From an uncultured Bdellovibrionales bacterium (GTDB lineage Bacteria; Bdellovibrionota; Bdellovibrionia; Bdellovibrionales; JAMPXM01), in NCBI GenBank assembly GCA_937927435.1, contig CALBDW010000066.1, positions 1-27,922 of the forward strand: 27,922 nt of DNA, written 5' to 3'. Position numbers and translations under genes: made by a program. This document shows, one piece after another, positions 22,480 to 27,922 of the stretch. How positions within the stretch are numbered: the stretch's first letter is position 1; the number at the start of each line of letters is the position of its first letter. Below the pieces are notes generated by a model. It was not told the origin of the DNA. It worked only from the letters and a program-made list of their open reading frames with translations, and searched no databases.

Positions 22480-23210
22480 AAGACAAATCTTCCTCGAACG
22501 AAGCGGCGCGAGGTTCTCTGCCGTTTAAGATTTTGTTTCGCGACTACATGGAGAGCTTGGTGGTCGCGATCGTTGTGGCCCTGATCTTACGTTTTTTCGT
22601 GATTTCGGCTTATAAGATTCCGACGAGTTCGATGGTTCCGACGTTGAAAGTCGGCGACTTCATCTTCGCATATAAATTGTCCTACGGGATTCCGATTCCT
22701 TTATCCGGCGGGGAGCGTTGGGGGGGCCAGCTACCACAGAGGGGTGAAGTTGTTGTTTTCCGGTATCCCGGTAATGAGTCGGTTATTTACGTGAAAAGAG
22801 TCGTTGGGCTCCCCGGAGACCGAGTCGCGATCCGTGATAAGAAACTCGTGATTAACGAGGTTGAAGCCGAATACGAACCGCTGCCGGATGAGGCGATCAA
22901 GGACCTGCCGGGGCGGGAATTCTACGCGGCTTTTAAGGAGAGTTTCGCCGGCTCCACTCATATGGTCATTCGCAGTCGGAGCGATGAGTCCGATTCTTTC
23001 GGGCCGGTTGTTGTGCCACCGGGCCATATCTTTGTTTTGGGAGATAACAGAGATTCAAGTGACGACTCGCGCTACTGGGGCGCCGTCCCGATTAAAAATC
23101 TGGAAGGTCGGGTCGGTCTGGTGTGGCTGTCGTTTGATTGGCTGAACCGCTGGGGCAACGAAAGGTACCCAAGCATTCGCTGGGAGCGGATCTTCAAATC
23201 GGTTCGATAG
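22476..23210 (+). CDS. lepB: Signal peptidase I, third and divergent tandem copy
   Basis: This gene encodes 244 residues if it starts at GTG 22476, which overlaps the upstream TGA and has AAGG eight bases before it. An ATG at 22428 would give 260 residues but lacks a ribosome binding site. A transmembrane helix (about residues 25-43) is followed by Ser52 in YKIPTSSMVPTL, Lys107 in YVKRVVGLPGD and box E GDNRDSSDDSRYWG. Copies one and two read PSGSM where this reads PTSSM. It also lacks their LLVHDH and SCEETL stretches, so it is an older paralogue. Catalytic residues are intact. Three adjacent signal peptidases suggest a heavy or varied load of secreted proteins. Confidence 0.94.
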   Translation: MKDKSSSNEAARGSLPFKILFRDYMESLVVAIVVALILRFFVISAYKIPTSSMVPTLKVGDFIFAYKLSYGIPIPLSGGERWGGQLPQRGEVVVFRYPGNESVIYVKRVVGLPGDRVAIRDKKLVINEVEAEYEPLPDEAIKDLPGREFYAAFKESFAGSTHMVIRSRSDESDSFGPVVVPPGHIFVLGDNRDSSDDSRYWGAVPIKNLEGRVGLVWLSFDWLNRWGNERYPSIRWERIFKSVR

Positions 23211-23254
23211 ACGTTCTTGACCGTGGACGAACCCGAGCTTTACGATGCAAGTCA

Positions 23255-24247
23255 ATGCCTTCCAAACGCTCAGGTTTGCCGGCGGAAAATCGAAATTCGC
23301 CGTTCTTTTCATTGCTCGATACCCGCGTCCTTGATGAAAACGCGATCCACGCCCTCTTTTCTCACGCGAAGGAGCTTGAAACTTATTACGAAAAACATGG
23401 CGTATTTTTCGACCCGGACAAATCGAAGCGCCTGGCTCCGAAAGTGATCGCCTGCCTGTTTTTTGAAGCGAGCACTCGCACCTTTATGAGTTTCCAGATG
23501 GCAGTGATCCGGCTGGGGCATCAAGTGCTCACGCTCGATATCGGTGCTGGCTCCAGTATTTTAAAAGGGGAAACTGAAGAAGACACTGTCGCCAACGTGG
23601 CGGCCATGGGGCCGGACGCGATCGTCATCCGGTACAATCGTTCTGCGGGCTTAGAAAAGCTTCTCCCGACTCTTCCCATTCCTGTGATCAGCGCCGGCAT
23701 CGGTGTCTCTTCGCATCCGACTCAGGCGCTTTTGGACGCCTACACGATTTTTGAGTCTCGAGGTTCGGTGCGGGGAGAAAAGGTTTTGATCGTGGGGGAT
23801 GTTGCGCACAGCCGTGTCGCGCGGTCGAACTTTGACGTGCTGACGAAGCTGGGCGCAGAAATCGGAGTGTGCGGGCCCGACCGTTTTCTTCCGTCGGCGG
23901 ATGAAGTGCCGGGCGTGAAGATCTTTAAGAGCCTCAACGAGGCACTCGAATGGCCCACTGTCGTGATGGGTTTAAGAGTGCAGCTTGAGCGCCATGAAGA
24001 TCCGAAGCTAAAAGGGCGGTCGATCGAGGATTACAAGTCGGAATATCACGCTGAATTCGGATTAAACGGAGCGCGCTTAAAAAAACTACGGCCGGATGCG
24101 ATCATCTTGCATCCTGGGCCGATTAACCATGGTGTGGAGTTCGCGCCCGAGGTCGTTGAAGATCCGAGATCAAGAGTTCTTGATCAGGTGAAAAACGGAG
24201 TTTTGATTCGGGCGGCCTTACTATCGAAGATTTTTTCGGGGCAGTGA
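23255..24247 (+). CDS. pyrB: Aspartate carbamoyltransferase catalytic subunit PyrB
   Basis: This gene encodes 330 residues from ATG 23255; longer starts back to 23138 would run into lepB and are unlikely. It joins carbamoyl phosphate and aspartate in pyrimidine synthesis. The carbamoyl-phosphate motif STRT is at residues 73-76. The loop SSILKGETEEDT supplies the shared-site Ser and Lys. HPTQ begins at His154, and the aspartate-binding Arg and Gln are in GLRVQLER. The C-terminal motif near 286 reads HPGPINHGVEF, with His where related enzymes usually have Arg, and IRY replaces the common IRH. No regulatory-subunit gene pyrI is adjacent. The carA-carB genes that make its substrate follow, 15 bases downstream, so an operon is likely. 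Confidence 0.95.
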   Translation: MPSKRSGLPAENRNSPFFSLLDTRVLDENAIHALFSHAKELETYYEKHGVFFDPDKSKRLAPKVIACLFFEASTRTFMSFQMAVIRLGHQVLTLDIGAGSSILKGETEEDTVANVAAMGPDAIVIRYNRSAGLEKLLPTLPIPVISAGIGVSSHPTQALLDAYTIFESRGSVRGEKVLIVGDVAHSRVARSNFDVLTKLGAEIGVCGPDRFLPSADEVPGVKIFKSLNEALEWPTVVMGLRVQLERHEDPKLKGRSIEDYKSEYHAEFGLNGARLKKLRPDAIILHPGPINHGVEFAPEVVEDPRSRVLDQVKNGVLIRAALLSKIFSGQ

Positions 24248-24262
24248 GACTGGAGAGGGGCG

Positions 24263-25336
24263 ATGGGCGGCGCGGATAAGGGGTTCCTGGTTCTCGAGAC
24301 TGGAGAAACGTACGAAGGAAAGTGGCATGGAGGAAGACCGCGCGTTGGAGAAGTCGTCTTCAACACTTCGCACGCCGGTTACGAGGAAATTGCGACTGAT
24401 CCGTCGTATTTCAGCCAGATCATCGTTATGACGGCTCCCATGCAAGGGAATTACGGCGTTTCCCGCGACGCGTGGGAATCGCGGCGGATGTGGATCGAGG
24501 GCTTTGTGAGCCTCGAGATCCAAGAGTCATCGAGGGACGCTTCCTGGAAAAACCAGCTTCTTGCCGAGCAAATTCCCGTTTTGAGCGATCTCGATACGCG
24601 CCGGATCGTTTTGCGGCTCCGTAACATGGGCACCCCGTGGGGAGCCTTGGTGAACGCCGCAAATGAAGAAGAAGCGCGTCGGATTGCGAACAAGATGATC
24701 GGGGAAAAAAAACGGCAAGACCTGGATTGGGTTTATCAAGTGTCGCGGCCGGAAGCCGAGTTCCGCAAAGGGGCGCTCGCCAATGGGCCTCGGGTCGCGG
24801 TTTTGGATTTCGGCTGCAAAGAAAACACGCTTCGTTGCCTGCTTGAGCGCAGTTCGGAAGTGGCGATCTTTCCGTGCCGGACGTTAGAACGCGAAATCCG
24901 CGATTGGGCGCCGGACAAAATATTGCTTTCCAATGGCCCTGGTGATCCGGCCCATGTGGTCCAGGCGACTGAAACGGTCCGCGCCCTTCTTGGGTGGAGG
25001 CCGATCTTCGGAATTTGTATGGGGCATCAGATTTTGGCGCGCGCCCTCGGTGCTTCGACCTACAAGCTCAAGTTCGGGCATCGGGGAGGCAACCACCCGG
25101 TCAAAGATTTCCTGCTGAAAGAAATTTACGTGACCTCGCAGAATCACGGCTATGCCGTGGACAAAAATTCGCTGCCGACGGATGTCAGGGTCACGCATGT
25201 GAATTTGAACGATGATACCGTCGAAGGGATAGAGTGCGCCGCAAAGAAGTGTTTCAGCGTGCAGTACCATCCCGAAAGCCGTCCCGGGCCGCACGATGCG
25301 AGTCGGCTCTTCGATTACTTCATGAATGGGATTTGA
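24263..25336 (+). CDS. carA: Carbamoyl-phosphate synthase small (glutaminase) subunit CarA
   Basis: This gene encodes 357 residues from ATG 24263, with GGAGAGGGG just upstream. The N-terminal CPSase small-chain domain (about residues 5-140) has the typical GEVVFNTSHAGYEE and DLDTRRIVLRLRNMG. The class I glutamine amidotransferase domain (about 180-357) has the nucleophile Cys252 in FGICMGHQ, the QNHGYAVD stretch and the catalytic His-Glu in QYHPESRPGPHDA. It releases ammonia from glutamine for CarB. The length is slightly below the usual 375-385 but no motif is missing. It is followed after three bases by an unidentified gene that separates it from carB. Confidence 0.97.
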   Translation: MGGADKGFLVLETGETYEGKWHGGRPRVGEVVFNTSHAGYEEIATDPSYFSQIIVMTAPMQGNYGVSRDAWESRRMWIEGFVSLEIQESSRDASWKNQLLAEQIPVLSDLDTRRIVLRLRNMGTPWGALVNAANEEEARRIANKMIGEKKRQDLDWVYQVSRPEAEFRKGALANGPRVAVLDFGCKENTLRCLLERSSEVAIFPCRTLEREIRDWAPDKILLSNGPGDPAHVVQATETVRALLGWRPIFGICMGHQILARALGASTYKLKFGHRGGNHPVKDFLLKEIYVTSQNHGYAVDKNSLPTDVRVTHVNLNDDTVEGIECAAKKCFSVQYHPESRPGPHDASRLFDYFMNGI

Positions 25337-25339
25337 TGG

Positions 25340-25996
25340 ATGAGTGGCGCCATGTATGAAGACTTGATCGATCGCTTGATCGTGTTCTTTACGGCGGAAA
25401 AGTTTCAAGACGAGGTCGCCGCCGCGAAGAGGGAGTTTTTCGACGAGAGCGGGATTGTCGACGAAGACCACCCCCACTTCGAAATGCGCATGACGCAGTT
25501 TCTGGAGTGGTACCTCTTTTCGCGAAGAATGAACGACACCGGGAAAACACCGGCCGAATACGCTTTGGAAATTCCCGATTTCGAAATGACCTCGGATGAG
25601 CGTCCGGCTTTCGAAAATTTGGTCGGTGTCAGACACAGCTTGTTCGAATTCTTGAAAATCCGCGGAAACGACGTTTACGTACGAGACCTCTGGCTCGGGA
25701 AGAAAATCGTGATCCCGGACTCGCCGGTGAATATCGGCTTCAACCGCGACGAGATTTTCGATGCCCGAGTGATTCCGGACGGCGACGTTTTCCGGTTCAC
25801 GCGGGCGTTCTGTTTCCATCCGCCGGAAGCGAGCCGTTACATCCTGAGTGAGATCAAGCGCATCCGGAAGCTCGAGAATCCGGCGGAAGAAGAAGCGTTC
25901 ATGTTGAAGCTGCTCAAGATGCGCTACCGGTACGAACAATATCGTCATCTCAGACTCGATTACATTTATACGAACGAGAAGCGAACGAAGTTCTGA
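25340..25996 (+). CDS. Unidentified cytoplasmic protein encoded between carA and carB
   Basis: I do not recognise this 218-residue protein. It starts at ATG 25340, three bases after the carA stop; ATG 25352 is an alternative. No signal peptide or membrane segment is seen. The N-terminal half is helical and acidic, with an aromatic stretch (MTQFLEWYLFSRRM). The middle (about residues 95-170) looks beta-rich and contains LFEFLKIRGNDVYVRDLWLG and RVIPDGDVFRFTRAFCFHPP. That pattern recalls the small beta domain found in some SEC-C/YecA-like proteins, but this is a weak impression. The C-terminus is helical and strongly basic. Strand, spacing and even codon use match its neighbours, so it is a real operon member. 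A role linked to carbamoyl-phosphate synthesis is a guess from position only. Confidence 0.82.
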   Translation: MSGAMYEDLIDRLIVFFTAEKFQDEVAAAKREFFDESGIVDEDHPHFEMRMTQFLEWYLFSRRMNDTGKTPAEYALEIPDFEMTSDERPAFENLVGVRHSLFEFLKIRGNDVYVRDLWLGKKIVIPDSPVNIGFNRDEIFDARVIPDGDVFRFTRAFCFHPPEASRYILSEIKRIRKLENPAEEEAFMLKLLKMRYRYEQYRHLRLDYIYTNEKRTKF

Positions 25997-26012
25997 GCGA
26001 AAGAGGTTGAGC

Positions 26013-27922
26013 GTGGGGCGGTACAAAGACCTCAAAAAGGTGATGATCCTGGGAAGCGGTCCGATCGTGATCGGGCAGGCATGCGAGTTCGACTATTCGG
26101 GCACCCAGGCTTGCAAGGCTCTCATGAACGAAGGCCTTGAAGTCATCCTGGTGAATTCGAATCCGGCGACGATCATGACGGACCCGGATCTTGCGACGCG
26201 TGTGTACATCGAGCCTTTGACCGTTCCTCTCATCGAAAAGATTTTGGAAAAAGAACGCCCCGACGGATTGATCCCGACCCTGGGCGGTCAAACCGCTTTG
26301 AACCTCGCTCTACAACTCGATGAGGCGGGCGTTCTTAAGCGTCTCGGGGTAAGGCTGCTTGGTGCTGATCCCGATGTGATCCGCGCGGCCGAGGATCGCG
26401 AAAAGTTCCGAGCGATTCTCGATAAAGTCGGTGCTCGTTACCCGAGAAGCGAGATGGTGCGTTCGTACGACCAAGGGATGGAAGTCGCGAATAAATTGGG
26501 CTTTCCCCTGATCCTTCGGCCGAACTACACGCTCGGAGGCGGAGGCGGAGGCGTCGCCTATACGCTTGAAGAATACGAGCGCATGATCACGGCGGCCTTG
26601 AAGGAAAGCCCGACGGCCGAGGTTCTGGTCGAAGAGAGCATTCTCGGATGGAAAGAATTCGAACTCGAGGTCATGCGGGACCGGAGCGGGACCTTCGTGA
26701 TCATTTGTTCGATCGAGAACTTTGATCCGTGCGGCGTTCATACCGGCGACAGCATCACCGTCGCGCCCCAGCAAACCCTCAGCGATTTGCAGTATCAGGA
26801 AATGCGTGATGAAGCCCGTCGGATCGTCGACGCCGTAGGACTGGCGACGGGAGGAGCGAACATCCAGTTCGCCGTGAACCCGCAAACAGGCGAGCGGCTG
26901 GTGATCGAAATGAACCCGCGTGTTTCGCGTTCTTCAGCGCTGGCAAGCAAAGCGACTGGCTTCCCGATCGCGAAGATCGCGGCTTTGCTCGCCATCGGTT
27001 ACACTTTGGACGAGATCAAGAACGACATCACGAAAACGACGCCCTCGTGTTATGAGCCGGCGCTCGATTACGTCGTGACGAAAATCCCACGCTTCGCTTT
27101 CGAAAAATTCCCCGGTTCGAAGGATATCCTTTCGACCCAGATGAAAAGTGTCGGCGAGGTGATGGGAATCGGGCGGACTTTCAAAGAGTCGCTGCAGAAA
27201 GCGATTTCATCGCTTGAAAACCGCGAGGAAGGCCTTGTGCCCATTCTTTTCTCCGAGCAACTTCTTGCGCATCCGAACAGCAAGCGGCTTTTCCAGATCG
27301 CGCAGGCGTTTCGGGAAGGTTGGAGCGTTGAGCAAGTCGAGCGCTACACGCAAATCACCCCGTGGTTCCTCGAGCAGATTAAGCAGATCGTTGATTATGA
27401 AAAAACGATCGTCGAGAGCCCCACGCTCGATCGCGAGACTTTGCTTCAGGCGAAGCGCTACGGGTTTTCCGACGCGGCGATCGCGCGCCTTCGTGGCGTA
27501 TCGGCCCGCGAGATTCGGCATCTGCGCTGGCAGCTCGGTATCCGGCCCGGTTTCTCGCAAGTGGACACGTGCGCTGGCGAATTTTCTTCCGAAACTCCGT
27601 ATTACTATTCCAGCTATTGGGCGGAACCCGAAGAAGTGCAGGCAGACGGCGAGACTGTGGTCGTCCTCGGCAGCGGCCCGAACCGCATCGGTCAGGGAAT
27701 CGAGTTCGACTACAGCTGCGTGCGAGGTGTGAAAAAACTGAGGGCCGAGGGGTATCGGGTAGCGATGATTAATTCGAACCCCGAAACCGTTTCAACCGAT
27801 TACGACACGAGCGATGAGCTCTACTTTGAGCCTTTGACGGAAGAGTCGGTGCTGGAGGTTCTTCATCGCACGAAACCCATGGGCTTCATCGCTCAGCTCG
27901 GCGGCCAAACCCCGATTAATAT
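26013..27922 (+). CDS. carB: Carbamoyl-phosphate synthase large subunit CarB (3' end outside window)
   Basis: The first 636 residues of about 1070 are present, read from GTG 26013 with AAGAGG six bases upstream; no stop occurs before the window end. CarB uses ammonia from CarA, bicarbonate and two ATP to make carbamoyl phosphate. The first carboxyphosphate domain is complete, with ILGSGPIVIGQACEFDYSG, NSNPATIMTDPD, GGQTALN and the ATP-grasp loop LGGGGGGVAY. That loop has Gly where many family members have Thr (GGTGGG). EMNPRVSRSSALASKATGFP and QMKSVGEVMGIGRTFKESLQ follow. The oligomerisation region leads to the second half, which opens with VLGSGPNRIGQGIEFDYSC and NSNPETVSTDYD. The gene completes the pyrB-carA-carB pathway block. 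Confidence 0.98.
   Translation, partial: MGRYKDLKKVMILGSGPIVIGQACEFDYSGTQACKALMNEGLEVILVNSNPATIMTDPDLATRVYIEPLTVPLIEKILEKERPDGLIPTLGGQTALNLALQLDEAGVLKRLGVRLLGADPDVIRAAEDREKFRAILDKVGARYPRSEMVRSYDQGMEVANKLGFPLILRPNYTLGGGGGGVAYTLEEYERMITAALKESPTAEVLVEESILGWKEFELEVMRDRSGTFVIICSIENFDPCGVHTGDSITVAPQQTLSDLQYQEMRDEARRIVDAVGLATGGANIQFAVNPQTGERLVIEMNPRVSRSSALASKATGFPIAKIAALLAIGYTLDEIKNDITKTTPSCYEPALDYVVTKIPRFAFEKFPGSKDILSTQMKSVGEVMGIGRTFKESLQKAISSLENREEGLVPILFSEQLLAHPNSKRLFQIAQAFREGWSVEQVERYTQITPWFLEQIKQIVDYEKTIVESPTLDRETLLQAKRYGFSDAAIARLRGVSAREIRHLRWQLGIRPGFSQVDTCAGEFSSETPYYYSSYWAEPEEVQADGETVVVLGSGPNRIGQGIEFDYSCVRGVKKLRAEGYRVAMINSNPETVSTDYDTSDELYFEPLTEESVLEVLHRTKPMGFIAQLGGQTPIN

Noticed and set aside
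24884..26035. Long - strand open frame (about 383 codons) opposite carA and the gene after it
   Set aside because: It crosses two well-supported + strand genes and shows no motif or ribosome binding site.

Overview
This window is moderately GC-rich chromosomal DNA from a Gram-negative bacterium, most likely a member of the Bdellovibrionota/Oligoflexia or a related deltaproteobacterial-type lineage. The evidence is a Glt/Agl-type (myxobacterial gliding or focal-adhesion family) gene cluster, lipopolysaccharide-export genes, sigma-54, a tandem GYF_2-PilZ protein, RNase Y and several outer-membrane-type lipoproteins. Lineage is inferred from gene content only. No rRNA, tRNA, insertion sequence, prophage or CRISPR array was seen. 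Genes are packed tightly, often with overlapping stop and start codons, and no gene-free stretch exceeds about 220 bases.

Positions 1-8302 (+ strand) encode an apparent envelope-spanning, proton-driven machine. In order these are a very large TPR protein (5' end outside the window), a TPR lipoprotein, a small exported protein, a bitopic FHA/proline-rich/TonB-like (AgmX/PglI C-terminal) protein, a TolQ/ExbB/AglR-like channel subunit and two ExbD/TolR/AglQ-AglS-like subunits. The order strongly resembles the core of the Myxococcus Glt-Agl apparatus. The first ExbD-like gene probably starts at a rare ATT codon.

Positions 8308-10153 (- strand, convergent) hold a two-gene unit: a tandem GYF_2-PilZ protein, probably a c-di-GMP effector, followed by a polytopic DUF2914 membrane protein.

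Positions 10315-15675 (+) hold a fused lptC-lptA-like gene, lptB, rpoN, rny and hpf. This is the classic proteobacterial lpt-rpoN-hpf neighbourhood with rny inserted. metK follows (15841-17004) and ends at a hairpin shared with a convergent unit.

Positions 17050-18672 (- strand) encode a small exported Lys/Arg/His-rich protein and a lipoprotein serpin whose reactive-centre loop predicts Arg at P1, so it should target trypsin-like proteases.

Positions 18854-27922 (+) form a long co-directional run: a ribbon-helix-helix protein, lepA, three consecutive type I signal peptidase genes, pyrB, carA, an unrecognised conserved-looking gene, and carB, which runs off the window end. It joins a translation factor, secretory protein processing and the first steps of pyrimidine and arginine precursor synthesis.

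The most noteworthy items are the compact Glt/Agl-like machine with an unnamed small exported component and a degenerate FHA domain, the lipoprotein serpin, the LptC-LptA fusion, the lepB triplet, and the unknown gene between carA and carB.
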